Shown: positions 44,170 through 52,491 of the stretch, one piece after another | Position numbering within the stretch: position 1 is the first letter of the stretch | Layout of the letters: the number at the start of each line of letters is the position of its first letter | Assembly (NCBI RefSeq): GCF_021432385.1 | Contig: NZ_JAEACT010000002.1 | Coordinates: 62,001-126,000, forward strand | DNA: 64,000 bases | Origin: Clostridium hydrogenum | GTDB taxonomy: Bacteria > Bacillota > Clostridia > Clostridiales > Clostridiaceae | Direction: 5' to 3' | Position numbers and translations under genes: made by a program | The notes under the pieces: model-generated | The model's database searches: none | The model's input: only the letters and a program-made list of their open reading frames with translations | What the model was told of the DNA's origin: nothing

Positions 44170-44748
44170 TTACATGACTTTTTTCTTGCTCTCAATGTAC
44201 CTATTTATTTTTCCGCTCCACATTTTATATAATTTTTCATCATATCCTTTTAATACTTCAATAAAAAAATCTAATACTCCTAATTTATATAATCCTTTAG
44301 ATAAATGTCTTGGAAAATCCCTTTCTCTGGAATAACATTTTTTAGGATCTATTACTTTAAGTTGTCCATCTGGTTGAACAATTATATCCCTGCATCGTAT
44401 ATCAATTTTTTTAAATTTAAGCTTATAAAATTCTTTAAGAAGATCTATAATTCTGCATGCTAGTTCTTCACTCATTCCATTTTTTCTAATGTACTTTGAT
44501 AAAACCTCTCCATCAGCGCACTCTCTTATAATGTAATCCTTTCCAACTTGATACACTTCCGGAAAATACCTATTACCATTTACTCTTTCTAATATGTTAC
44601 ACTCCCCAACAAATGCATAATCATTATAACTAACCTTAATAGCTTCGCCACTTGGCAATTTGTACACCTCTCCATTGTGCCCTTTACCCAATAACCTGCA
44701 ATAACTAAAATTATAATTATTATTCACCCTTACATGCTTTTGCTTCAT
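44170..44748 (-). CDS. Small protein-kinase-like protein with altered catalytic motifs
   Basis: 192 residues from ATG at 44748 (GGAG eight bases upstream; GTG three codons earlier is possible). A compact kinase fold: glycine loop LLGKGHNGEVYKL, Lys in EAIKVSYN, Glu in GECNILERV, and a hinge-like YIIRECADGEVLSKYI. The catalytic loop is DIRCRDIIVQPDGQLKVIDPKK: the Asp of the HRD motif is kept, but the following Asn is absent and DFG is replaced by DPK. The C-lobe is very short. It resembles small YrzF/RIO-like kinases of Firmicutes. Activity is uncertain; no partner phosphatase gene is near. Confidence 0.75.
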   Translation of the reverse strand: MKQKHVRVNNNYNFSYCRLLGKGHNGEVYKLPSGEAIKVSYNDYAFVGECNILERVNGNRYFPEVYQVGKDYIIRECADGEVLSKYIRKNGMSEELACRIIDLLKEFYKLKFKKIDIRCRDIIVQPDGQLKVIDPKKCYSRERDFPRHLSKGLYKLGVLDFFIEVLKGYDEKLYKMWSGKINRYIESKKKVM

Positions 44749-44904
44749 GTAATCCACTCCATATTTAATTACTATTATTAATCATAATATGTTTTCACTT
44801 TAATATATTCAACTTAAAATTACATAATTTTTCGTAAAATTTAATATATTCATATACTACTTAAAAATATTACTTTATAATAATATAAAAATGGAGGTGC
44901 TCAA

Positions 44905-46176
44905 ATGGAAATTCTACCTTTCGATGACTGTGGTGAATATTTAAACAAACTAATTATTTATAGGGATATTTTAAAAGATCCTGTTATATCATTATTAAAA
45001 AACTTTCTTGATGAAAGCTTCAGTGAAAAACATGATAGAGAGAAAATAAATAGCTTGTACTATGAATTGAGTTCAAAATTAATTTCCGCTGCTGAGAATT
45101 ATGGGCTTAGCGGTAACTTATTAAAATCATACATAGGCAATTGCATAGTAAACTACAAAAACTACTTTACTAAAGCTTGTGAAAAATACGAAATGTCCAT
45201 AGAAAAGTGTCTTTACCTCACTGCGTTAAATGATATAAAAATACTATACTCCTTATTAAATCTTAATATAGGGACTGCATTTGATCAAGATTACACATTG
45301 TTTGAAAATTATATTCCTACTTTAAATAAACCATCTATAGGACTCTTTAACGAAAAACTAAATTCTATAATTAACTCTTCATCACCAGAATATATGCTTA
45401 AAAAAATTATAAAATATTACTTTGAAGTAGGTTCTGGTGAAATGTCAAATGCTATAGCCTTTAGATGGGAAAATGGTCTTACTCCAGTTAAAGATTATGA
45501 CTATTTAACCTTCTCGGATATTATAGGCTATGATTATCAAAAAGAAACCTTAATAAAAAACACAAATGCATTTGTAAATGGTCATACTGCCAACAATGTA
45601 CTTCTAATAGGCTCAAGAGGTACTGGAAAATCTTCTTCTGTAAAAGCCCTTGTAACAGAATTTTATTCAAGTGGCTTAAGACTTGTTGAAATAACTAAAA
45701 GTCAACTTTTATGCTTTCCTGACATACTTAAGGAGCTTAAAAGCCGCGGAAAATATTTTATTATATTTATAGATGATCTTTCTTTTGAAGAAGGTGAAAT
45801 TGAATATAAACAAATGAAATCTTTCCTAGATGGCGGAATAGAAAAACTTCCTTCAAATGTTCTTGTTTATGCAACCTCAAATAGACGCCATTTAATTAAA
45901 GAAACCTGGGGAGATAGAAACCAAGATAGTGAAGAAATTCACAGTTCCGATACAGTAAATGAAAAGCTATCGCTTTCAGATAGATTTGGAATAAAACTAA
46001 CTTATATAACTCCTAGTCAAAATGAATATTTTAAGATAGTAGAAGAATTAGCTAAAAAGCAAAATTTAAATATTTCAGTTGAAAACTTAAGAAGTGAAGC
46101 TGTAAAATGGGCTGCATCCCAAAATGGACGTTCTGGAAGAACAGCTAAGCAATTTGTAAATTCCTTAGCTGAATAA
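44905..46176 (+). CDS. DUF815 family ATPase
   Basis: 423 residues. Residues ~205-420 are an AAA-type ATPase: Walker A LLIGSRGTGKSSSVKAL, Walker B YFIIFIDDLSFEE, sensor-like VYATSNRRHLIKETW, DRFGIKLTYITPSQNEY and the C-terminal GRSGRTAKQF. The N-terminal 200 residues are helical and specific to this group. The family is linked with chaperone-type remodelling but has no settled function. GGAGGTGCTCAA precedes the ATG. It stands alone; a shared terminator hairpin lies between it and the convergent ArsR gene. Confidence 0.88.
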   Translation: MEILPFDDCGEYLNKLIIYRDILKDPVISLLKNFLDESFSEKHDREKINSLYYELSSKLISAAENYGLSGNLLKSYIGNCIVNYKNYFTKACEKYEMSIEKCLYLTALNDIKILYSLLNLNIGTAFDQDYTLFENYIPTLNKPSIGLFNEKLNSIINSSSPEYMLKKIIKYYFEVGSGEMSNAIAFRWENGLTPVKDYDYLTFSDIIGYDYQKETLIKNTNAFVNGHTANNVLLIGSRGTGKSSSVKALVTEFYSSGLRLVEITKSQLLCFPDILKELKSRGKYFIIFIDDLSFEEGEIEYKQMKSFLDGGIEKLPSNVLVYATSNRRHLIKETWGDRNQDSEEIHSSDTVNEKLSLSDRFGIKLTYITPSQNEYFKIVEELAKKQNLNISVENLRSEAVKWAASQNGRSGRTAKQFVNSLAE

Positions 46177-46212
46177 AGATAAACCAATTGTAATTCAAAA
46201 ACTATCTAACAA

Positions 46213-46246
46213 AATAGTTAGCTAACGTTTATGTTAGCTAACTTTG
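46213..46246. terminator. Bidirectional terminator between the DUF815 and ArsR-type genes
   Basis: AGTTAGCTAAC (46216-46226) pairs with GTTAGCTAACT (46233-46243); A run on the left, T-rich on the right, between convergent genes. Confidence 0.85.
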
Positions 46247-46248
46247 AT

Positions 46249-46797
46249 TTAAGTATTAGTGCGTTTGTAAACACCATTTTCTCTTTCCATGAGCTTTTCT
46301 GAAATAAGTGCCCTTCTTATAGTACAAAAATCATCATTAATATCTGCAATTATTATATTCACTTCTTTTTCCATATATAATTTGTCATGCTCAAAGTTTT
46401 TAACAATTTCTTCAAGTACAATTCTTCTTTTCTTCTGCTGAACTGGCAGTGATTTAAGCTTTCCATATTGAAAAAAAGAATCTACAACTTTTTTTCTATA
46501 CTCTTCTTCTCTTTCTTCTTGAATACTTTCATCACTTGCATTGGTTTTAACAAGGTCAAGCAAGCTCAAATTAAATATTTCTTTATTTATATAGTACATA
46601 ACATAATACTGCTCTTTATTTGAATATACCATTCCTGCTTCTTCAAGCTTTTTTAAGTGAAATGATACAGTAGAAGGAGACAACTTAAGTCTTTCTGCCA
46701 AAAGCTCAACATACATTGGTGTTTCAATTAAATTATTTATTATATTAATTCTTGATTGGTCCGCAAGGCATTTAAATATTAAAATTGATTTTTCCAC
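46249..46797 (-). CDS. ArsR-type HTH regulator with DUF2087 domain
   Basis: 182 residues from GTG. Residues 1-80 form a winged helix of the ArsR/SmtB type: FKCLADQSRINIINNLIETPMYVELLAERLKLSPSTVSFHLKKLEEAGMVYS. The metal-binding Cys motif of metal sensors (ELCVCDL) is absent. The C-terminal ~75 residues (KSLPVQQKKRRIVLEEIVKNFEHDKLYMEKEVN ... RRALISEKLMERENGVYKR) match DUF2087, often fused to such HTH domains. Ligand unknown. It follows a 133-residue hypothetical gene by 16 bases, so the two form an operon. Confidence 0.86.
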   Translation of the reverse strand: MEKSILIFKCLADQSRINIINNLIETPMYVELLAERLKLSPSTVSFHLKKLEEAGMVYSNKEQYYVMYYINKEIFNLSLLDLVKTNASDESIQEEREEEYRKKVVDSFFQYGKLKSLPVQQKKRRIVLEEIVKNFEHDKLYMEKEVNIIIADINDDFCTIRRALISEKLMERENGVYKRTNT

Positions 46798-46813
46798 GAA
46801 TTACACTTCCATT

Positions 46814-47215
46814 CTATAAACGCTTGTCATAGCATACCTGAAAAATGGATTTTACTTCCTCCATCGTGTCAAGTTTAATTTTTTCTATTATATATTCCTT
46901 AGTCATATCGAATTTTTTGTCCTTTTCGGCCTTAACTTTCCACGAAGCTGGTATCTTCTCAAAAAAATTCATGTACGTTAAGTAAAATTCATTATAACTA
47001 TTAATTTCATCTATTACATTTTTACCATAAACCTTATTATAACTTACATTAAACATCTTTACAAAAATATCAATAATATTATATTTTATTTTCTTCATAT
47101 TACCTTCATCAATAAAATTTTCCTGCCTAAGTTCCAGTTCCTTTTTATTTGTTGATTTCATTTTATCATCTAGTATTTCTAAATACTCTTTTTTTAGCAT
47201 TTCATGTTTTTTCAT
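46814..47215 (-). CDS. Hypothetical protein upstream of the ArsR-type gene (133 aa)
   Basis: Not recognised. Start ATG at 47215 is supported by TTGGAGTGAT; the reading frame is open for 20 codons further upstream without a ribosome site. The protein is highly charged and helical (MKKHEMLKKEYLEILDDKMK ... KKELELRQENF) with a more hydrophobic middle (IDIFVKMFNVSYNKVYGKNVIDEI). No signal peptide or membrane helix. It lies 16 bases before an ArsR-type regulator gene and may be its co-regulator or target. Confidence 0.6.
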   Translation of the reverse strand: MKKHEMLKKEYLEILDDKMKSTNKKELELRQENFIDEGNMKKIKYNIIDIFVKMFNVSYNKVYGKNVIDEINSYNEFYLTYMNFFEKIPASWKVKAEKDKKFDMTKEYIIEKIKLDTMEEVKSIFQVCYDKRL

Positions 47216-47375
47216 AATATCACTCCAAATCAATCCTATAGCTATCATTATATTCATAAAAACATTTAATGTCAATTTAATTCTATATATATCAAATCAT
47301 ATTGACTTTTTGAAATTCCATATCTATAATTTAACTTGATAATTATCGAAATAAAATTATAAAGGAGTTTTTTTA

Positions 47376-48416
47376 ATGGAGTTTCTAAATATTTTGCCTA
47401 ACCTAGTTAGTGCTTTTGAAATAAAAAAAGGTTCTATTGTTCTGCTTCAATTTTGGGGAGATAATAAGGATATTGATTTTCTTGATAAATTTGCTATAGA
47501 AATTGCAAAAATAGGCGGAATACCAATTAAGCATCAATTTTCAAGAGAATATCTAAAAGATTATTTTTCACAAGTAACAAACGAAAATTTAGAGTTTCCC
47601 GAAAATTATTTTAAAGTTTTTGGATTAGCTGACACAATAATTGATATTTGCATGTATACGCCTGTAATAGCTCATAAAGATTTTCCTAAAGACAAAACTG
47701 CAGCTTATAAAAATCACATGAGAAACTTATTTAGTACTGTTAGCTCATCTGAAAAAAAATTAATTCAATTACGGGTGCCTACTGAACAAAACGCAGTTGA
47801 AGCTGGCCTTGAAGTTGCAGTTTATAATGAAACTTTATTGGCTGCTTATAATATAAATTACTCAGAATTAAAGCTAACTTCTAGCAATCTATTAAACAAA
47901 CTAAATAATAAAAAAGTTGTAACCATTACAACGGATGAAATTAATACACTAAGCTTTGATCTTGGCAATAGACAATGGTTCAAGGATGATGGCACTGGTG
48001 ATATGCCTTGTGGTGAAATTTATATAGCACCTATAGAAGAAAGTGCTAACGGAAAAATTCTATTACCAAGAATAGAATTAGAAGATAATTCTTATGAAAA
48101 TGTAACATTAGGATTTAAAAATGGGAAAGTTTCAGCTTCTTCTGAGAAGGCTGTATTGGAATTTTTTAAAAATGTTCCTGAAAATGCAGACACTATAGGT
48201 GAACTTGGCATAGGTCTTAATAAACATGTTAAAAAATTAATTGGGCTTGATTTAACCGATGAAAAATGTATTGGTACTGCTCATATAGCTTTAGGCATGA
48301 ATATTATGTTTGGTGGAAAAAATAATTGTCCTTTTCATGCTGATTTTGTATTTAAACCTGATGAATTGAAAATTGACGAGATTGTTGTTATCGAAAACGG
48401 AATTTTAGTAATATAG
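47376..48416 (+). CDS. M29 family aminopeptidase
   Basis: 346 residues. The M29 (AmpS/PepS/aminopeptidase T) group releases N-terminal residues using a two-metal centre. Its C-terminal metal-binding motifs are visible: GDMPCGEIYIAP (Glu), TIGELGIGLN (Glu), GTAHIALGMN (His) and CPFHADFVFKPD (His-x-Asp). The N-terminal half has the usual alpha/beta domain (KKGSIVLLQFWGD ...). Cytoplasmic. AAAGGAG precedes the ATG. The gene's TAG stop is the first part of MITE-like element P copy 3 (ATATAGATAAACCA). Confidence 0.9.
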   Translation: MEFLNILPNLVSAFEIKKGSIVLLQFWGDNKDIDFLDKFAIEIAKIGGIPIKHQFSREYLKDYFSQVTNENLEFPENYFKVFGLADTIIDICMYTPVIAHKDFPKDKTAAYKNHMRNLFSTVSSSEKKLIQLRVPTEQNAVEAGLEVAVYNETLLAAYNINYSELKLTSSNLLNKLNNKKVVTITTDEINTLSFDLGNRQWFKDDGTGDMPCGEIYIAPIEESANGKILLPRIELEDNSYENVTLGFKNGKVSASSEKAVLEFFKNVPENADTIGELGIGLNKHVKKLIGLDLTDEKCIGTAHIALGMNIMFGGKNNCPFHADFVFKPDELKIDEIVVIENGILVI

Positions 48417-48512
48417 ATAAACCAGTTCAACTATTAAAATTCATGTGTACCAAAATGCCCAGAAGACGGCATTTTGGTACAAATAAATTTCAAGTTTCAC
48501 AGTGGTTTATCT
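48415..48512. repeat. 98-bp MITE-like element P, copy 3
   Basis: AGATAAACCA ... TGGTTTATCT; inner stem TACCAAAATGCC / GGCATTTTGGTA is the most perfect of the three copies. Its first two bases are the last two of the aminopeptidase stop codon. Confidence 0.9.
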
Positions 48513-48534
48513 TTAGTGAAACTAGATCAAAAAA

Positions 48535-48569
48535 GTAAAAGCTAACATCTATTTTTTGTTAGCTTTTAC
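48535..48569 (-). terminator. Terminator overlapping the 3' end of the GerW-family gene
   Basis: GTAAAAGCTAAC (48535-48546) pairs with GTTAGCTTTTAC (48558-48569); the latter encodes the last residues VKAN of the minus-strand gene. A T run follows in that direction. Confidence 0.8.
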
Positions 48570-48890
48570 CTTAGATACTATCTCAGGAACCATTTTAAGA
48601 ACTTTATCTAAATTGATTTTATCATTTACAGGTAGAGTATTTACCCCATTGTTTCTTATTACTACAATGGCATTTGGACTAATCATAGCACCAGCACTAA
48701 ATTCACTATTCACTTTATTATTGTGAATAATCCTGCTTCCGCCATTTGGCATGCTACAGCCTAAAATAACTTTACTTATTGGAACTAATATAACTTCCCC
48801 TATAACTATGGGTTTTCCCACAATTATTTCAGTTTTTAAGGATTCTTCAAGTCCTGTAAATAAATCATCTAAATCTCTCTTTGCTCTCAT
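48549..48890 (-). CDS. GerW/YtfJ family sporulation protein
   Basis: 113 residues from ATG at 48890; GGAGG sits eight bases before it, inside an upstream in-frame ATG at 48905 that is therefore less likely. The family pattern is clear: GKPIVIGEVILVPISKVILGCSMPNGGS, SAGAMISPNAIVVIRNNGV, then DKINLDKVLKMVPEIV. YtfJ/GerW proteins are made in the sporulating cell and influence germination of spores. It is somewhat shorter than average because the glycine-rich stretch is reduced. Neighbours give no further context, though sleC and csp in the same window show that the organism sporulates. Confidence 0.85.
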   Translation of the reverse strand: MRAKRDLDDLFTGLEESLKTEIIVGKPIVIGEVILVPISKVILGCSMPNGGSRIIHNNKVNSEFSAGAMISPNAIVVIRNNGVNTLPVNDKINLDKVLKMVPEIVSKVKANKK

Positions 48891-49007
48891 CTCAAATTCC
48901 TCCATGAATTCCGTCTATATCCCCTAACCTTTTTATCTATTAATTATATCCATAAAATATATATTTAACCTAATATCATAATTTATTTATCTAAATCTAA
49001 CCTTATA

Positions 49008-49068
49008 ATATTATTCTACAATTGTAAAATGAACCTTGACTTTATTATTCTACAATAGTAGAATAATA
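49008..49068 (+). promoter_or_regulatory. Autoregulated promoter with two BlaI-type operators
   Basis: -35 TTGACT (49036-49041), 17-bp spacer, -10 TAGAAT (49059-49064). Operator 1, centred on TACAATTGTA (49017-49026), fits the TACA-nn-TGTA core of BlaI/MecI boxes. Operator 2 is a near-perfect palindrome TATTATTCTAC-aata-GTAGAATAATA (49043-49068) covering the spacer and -10. Confidence 0.85.
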
Positions 49069-49087
49069 TTAAAGGAGGTTATACATT

Positions 49088-49453
49088 ATGTTAAAAAAGA
49101 TTCCGGAATCAGAACTAGAGGTTATGAAAATTATTTGGAACAGTAAATCAAAAATATCATCTAAAGAAATTATTGAAATTATGGAAGACAAAAAAGCTTG
49201 GAAAAATACAACAACTTTAACACTATTAAAAAGACTTACAGAAAAAAACTTTATAACTGCTGAAAAAATTAAAAGAGTTACCTATTACACAGCTATTGTT
49301 AGTGAAAAAAGTTACCTTGAAATGGAAACAAGTACTTTCTTCGAAAAAATTCACGGCAGCTCACTTAAAAGTTTCATCACAACCTTGCATGATACTAATG
49401 ACATTACAGATGAAGATTTAGATGAATTAGAAAACTGGATTAAAAACAGGTGA
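49088..49453 (+). CDS. BlaI/MecI family repressor
   Basis: 121 residues. The winged-helix domain starts KIPESELEVMKIIWNSKSKISSKEIIEIMEDKKAWKNTTTLTLLKRLTEKNFI, and the C-terminal ~45 residues form the dimerisation and cleavage region. Represses its own operon until a membrane sensor (next gene) triggers its degradation. GGAGG precedes the ATG. Two BlaI-type operators flank and overlap its promoter. No beta-lactamase or PBP gene is adjacent, so the controlled function lies elsewhere or is the pair itself. Confidence 0.92.
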   Translation: MLKKIPESELEVMKIIWNSKSKISSKEIIEIMEDKKAWKNTTTLTLLKRLTEKNFITAEKIKRVTYYTAIVSEKSYLEMETSTFFEKIHGSSLKSFITTLHDTNDITDEDLDELENWIKNR

Positions 49454-49457
49454 TACT

Positions 49458-50747
49458 ATGATATGTATTTTAATGAATAAGATTTTACAGGCATCACTAA
49501 TAGGCAGTATCGGAATTATATTAATTGTAATTCTGAGAAAACTCATATTAAAAAGGTACACACAAAATTTTGCCTACTATATCTGGCTGCCTATAGTTAT
49601 AAAACTAATTATTCCTTTTAAAATCACATTAGATTTACCTAAAAAACTTTATTCACCAATGGGTAATTCCTCCTTTAAAATTAAAACTACTAATATCTCA
49701 TACAACATGCCCATTACTTATAAAACTAATGCTTCTACAGTTTCTACCTACAATGTAAGTAAAATAGCTGCTTGTTTATGGTTAACTGGCATAATGATTT
49801 TTACACTTTATTATATTTATTCTTATTTTAAATTCACTAAAAAAATAAGTAAGTTTTCATATGTAGTTACTGATAATAATGTAAAAAACATATATTCAAA
49901 ATTAGTCTGTGAATTAAAAATAAAAAATAAAATTTCTTTAAAATATTGTCCCAATATTAGCACTCCCTTTGGCATGGGATTATTTAATCCTAAAATACTA
50001 CTTCCTAAAATAAATTATACCGATGATCAATTAACTTGGATTTTAAAGCATGAACTTATGCATTTTAAAAAGCATGATTTGGTATATAAATTTTTGTTAA
50101 CAATAACATCAATTATTCATTGGTTTAATCCCTTAGTTTATGTGATGTGCAAAATTATAAATTCTGATTGTGAACTTGCTTGTGATGAAGCTATGCTTAA
50201 AAATTCAAATTTAGAAAATAGAAAGCTTTACGCAAATACATTAGTTAATTCAATAAAGTTAAGCAAAAATTTCACTATAGAAAATAACATCATGACAGGC
50301 TTCAATAGCAATAAAAATATATTAAAAAGGAGAATAGAAAATATGTTTAATTTAAAGATAAAAAAGAAGGGAATATTAATAGGAACTTTAGCCGCTTTAA
50401 TAGTTGGAAGTTCTTTTATGGGCTTTAAATCCTTTGCTGCTGATACCAGCATAGCTACACAAAAAACACTTACTGCTAAAACAAATTTGCCAAATACAAA
50501 ATCGCATGTATACACTTATTGTTTTTCAAAAGTTGCTTACAATGAATTAAAAGAATCAAGCAACATGAAATTTCATTATGTAGCTGCTACTTCAGCAATA
50601 AATTTAACACCGCCTAAAGGACCTTTTACAAGCTACACCTACTCTACTGCTCCAAAAGCTATAAAAGAAATGTATGAATTTGATTGCAAAAAAACAAATA
50701 AAACCCCTGATCCATCTGACATCATTCGTATAGAAGTTGATAATTAA
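49458..50747 (+). CDS. BlaR1-like M56 membrane metallopeptidase
   Basis: 429 residues starting four bases after the repressor stop. Membrane helices lie near residues 10-30, 38-55 and 105-125, and again near 305-325. The M56 zinc-protease motif is HELMH in WILKHELMHFKKHDLVYKFL, with CELACDEAML supplying the downstream Glu. In place of the penicillin-binding sensor domain of BlaR1 there is only a ~100-residue extracytoplasmic tail (ADTSIATQKTLTAKTN ... RIEVDN), so the inducer is not a beta-lactam recognised in the usual way. It presumably destroys the BlaI-type repressor when activated. Confidence 0.9.
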   Translation: MICILMNKILQASLIGSIGIILIVILRKLILKRYTQNFAYYIWLPIVIKLIIPFKITLDLPKKLYSPMGNSSFKIKTTNISYNMPITYKTNASTVSTYNVSKIAACLWLTGIMIFTLYYIYSYFKFTKKISKFSYVVTDNNVKNIYSKLVCELKIKNKISLKYCPNISTPFGMGLFNPKILLPKINYTDDQLTWILKHELMHFKKHDLVYKFLLTITSIIHWFNPLVYVMCKIINSDCELACDEAMLKNSNLENRKLYANTLVNSIKLSKNFTIENNIMTGFNSNKNILKRRIENMFNLKIKKKGILIGTLAALIVGSSFMGFKSFAADTSIATQKTLTAKTNLPNTKSHVYTYCFSKVAYNELKESSNMKFHYVAATSAINLTPPKGPFTSYTYSTAPKAIKEMYEFDCKKTNKTPDPSDIIRIEVDN

Positions 50748-50895
50748 ATAATTTAAAGAATTATTTATTTATTAATTTTATAAACATTACAAAATAACCA
50801 AATTTGCTATAAATATTTTATTTGCAGATAATGTTCTACAAAAATTTCAAACATAAAATTCCGTAGGCACGGAGGAATTTTTTCCTTATAATACC

Positions 50896-51094
50896 GCGAT
50901 AGCGAAATAACAATGCTGAAGGAACGATTTAAAAAAATCCTAATAAATCTTGACTAAAAAATCGTAAAATCCTTAGATATTTCAATTGTCTGAGCATTTT
51001 TCCCAGCGAGTTATTGAAATATCTTAGGATTTTACAATTTTTTAGTCTTAGATTTATAGGATTTTTTTTAATGTGACGAAGCATTGTTATTTCG
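50896..51094. repeat. Long inverted repeat LIR-13
   Basis: Arms GCGAAATAACAATGCTGAAG and GAAGCATTGTTATTTCGC; apex TTTCAATTGTCTGAGC ... GCGAGTTATTGAAA. The right arm ends at the stop of the DUF2164 gene. The gap 50748-50895 holds only an R3-type end fragment (CCGTAGGCACGGAGGAA). Confidence 0.87.
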
Positions 51095-51322
51095 CTATTT
51101 TTCTATTTCAAAAACATCTTCAAGTCTATCACTCATATATTTATAAGCATCCTGCACCCCTTGATTGTAAAATTCCGACGCAAGCTCTTCCATGAAAAAA
51201 TCTAATATTAGCCCTGCCGCAAGTTCACCCATTTCCTCGTCTCTTTCATTTTGAAAATACTCTCTTATTGAGTTAATCATACTATTTCTTTTTTCTTTGT
51301 TGAGTTCAAATTTATCGTACAC
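51095..51322 (-). CDS. DUF2164 family protein
   Basis: 75 residues from GTG (AAGGAGG upstream). The pattern ELAAGLILDFFMEELASEFYNQGVQDAYKYMSDRLEDVFEIE matches DUF2164, a small helical family of unknown function found widely in bacteria. Acidic and cytoplasmic. It lies 30 bases after an ABC exporter permease on the same strand and could be the last gene of that operon; a functional link is not shown. Its stop touches LIR-13. Confidence 0.8.
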   Translation of the reverse strand: MYDKFELNKEKRNSMINSIREYFQNERDEEMGELAAGLILDFFMEELASEFYNQGVQDAYKYMSDRLEDVFEIEK

Positions 51323-51352
51323 TCTTTATGATCCTCCTTAATTTGAATTACT

Positions 51353-52489
51353 TTAACTATTGTACGGTTTAACTGCAAATCTAACTATACTTATTATAAG
51401 CAATATTCCTCCTATAGAAAATAGGCAAACTACATCTTTAATAAGATACTCTAATCCCACTCCCTTTGTTATAATTCCTCTCAATATATCGATGAAGTAG
51501 GTTAAAGGAAGTATGCTGCTTATAATTTGAACAAATTTAGGCATAGCTTCTATTGGGAAAACAAAACCAGAAAGAAGAACACTTGGAAGCAACACTAATA
51601 TTGTGAGCTGCATGGCTTGAAGCTGCGTTTTTGAAATTGTGGATATTAAAATTCCTATAGCAAGAGCACATATTACAAAGCCAACACCTAAAATCAGTAA
51701 CAGCGGTAAACTTCCATTTATCGGCACCTTAAACCAAACAAGCCCCAATACAAGCGAAAATAAGAAATCAAGAAAACCTATAAAAATATATGGAATTAGT
51801 TTACCAAAGATTATCTCTGGTGATTTAAGCGGTGATACTGTAAGCTGCTCTATTGTGCCTCTTTCACGTTCTCTTACCAAAGCAAAAGCCGTTAAAAGTA
51901 TAGTTATATTTTGCATTATAAGACCAATTAAACCTGGAATAGTGAAATTTTGATTTTTTAAATCAGGATTGTACAGTACCTTTGTATTAACATTAACACC
52001 TGCATTTGATACTTTAACATTTACTTTTTCATTTAATTGTTGAAGTTTTGCTGCTCCATACTGCTGACCAGATAAAACACCACTGCTAAAAACTGTTCTA
52101 GCCGTGGTTGGATCTGAACCATCAACTAAAAGCTGAACTTCTGCCTTTTCTTTATTTAAAAGTTTTGTACTAAAATCAGCAGGAATGATTAATGCTGAAT
52201 GAATCTTACCTTCATCAATGCTTTTAGTAACCTTATCAATGCTGTGTTCCCTTGACACTATATTAAAATATCCTGTGTTTTGAAAGCTTTGTATAAGTTC
52301 TCTACTTTCCGTTGTATTGCTTTGATCAATTACTGTCATTGAAATATTACTAAGCTCCGTATTAACTGCGTATCCAAATAAAAGTATCATTACTATTGGC
52401 ATCATAATAGCAATTCCAAAGCTTGCTTTATCACGTTTAAGTTGAATTATTTCTTTTTTTACTATTGAAAGAAACCTTTGCATATTCAT
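51353..52489 (-). CDS. ABC-2 type exporter permease
   Basis: 378 residues with the YhhJ/YbhR-type plan: one N-terminal helix (about 21-41), a large extracytoplasmic domain (about 45-175), then five helices from about 185 to the end. MQRFLSIVKKEIIQLKRDKASFGIAIMMPIVMILLFGYAVNTE at the start and ALVRERERGTIEQLTVSPLKSPEIIFGKLIPY in the middle are family signatures. Works as a dimer with the ATPase encoded two bases upstream and the HlyD-type adaptor, under TetR control. Drug or toxic compound export is the usual role; the substrate is unknown. Confidence 0.9.
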   Translation of the reverse strand: MNMQRFLSIVKKEIIQLKRDKASFGIAIMMPIVMILLFGYAVNTELSNISMTVIDQSNTTESRELIQSFQNTGYFNIVSREHSIDKVTKSIDEGKIHSALIIPADFSTKLLNKEKAEVQLLVDGSDPTTARTVFSSGVLSGQQYGAAKLQQLNEKVNVKVSNAGVNVNTKVLYNPDLKNQNFTIPGLIGLIMQNITILLTAFALVRERERGTIEQLTVSPLKSPEIIFGKLIPYIFIGFLDFLFSLVLGLVWFKVPINGSLPLLLILGVGFVICALAIGILISTISKTQLQAMQLTILVLLPSVLLSGFVFPIEAMPKFVQIISSILPLTYFIDILRGIITKGVGLEYLIKDVVCLFSIGGILLIISIVRFAVKPYNS

Positions 52490-52491
52490 TT

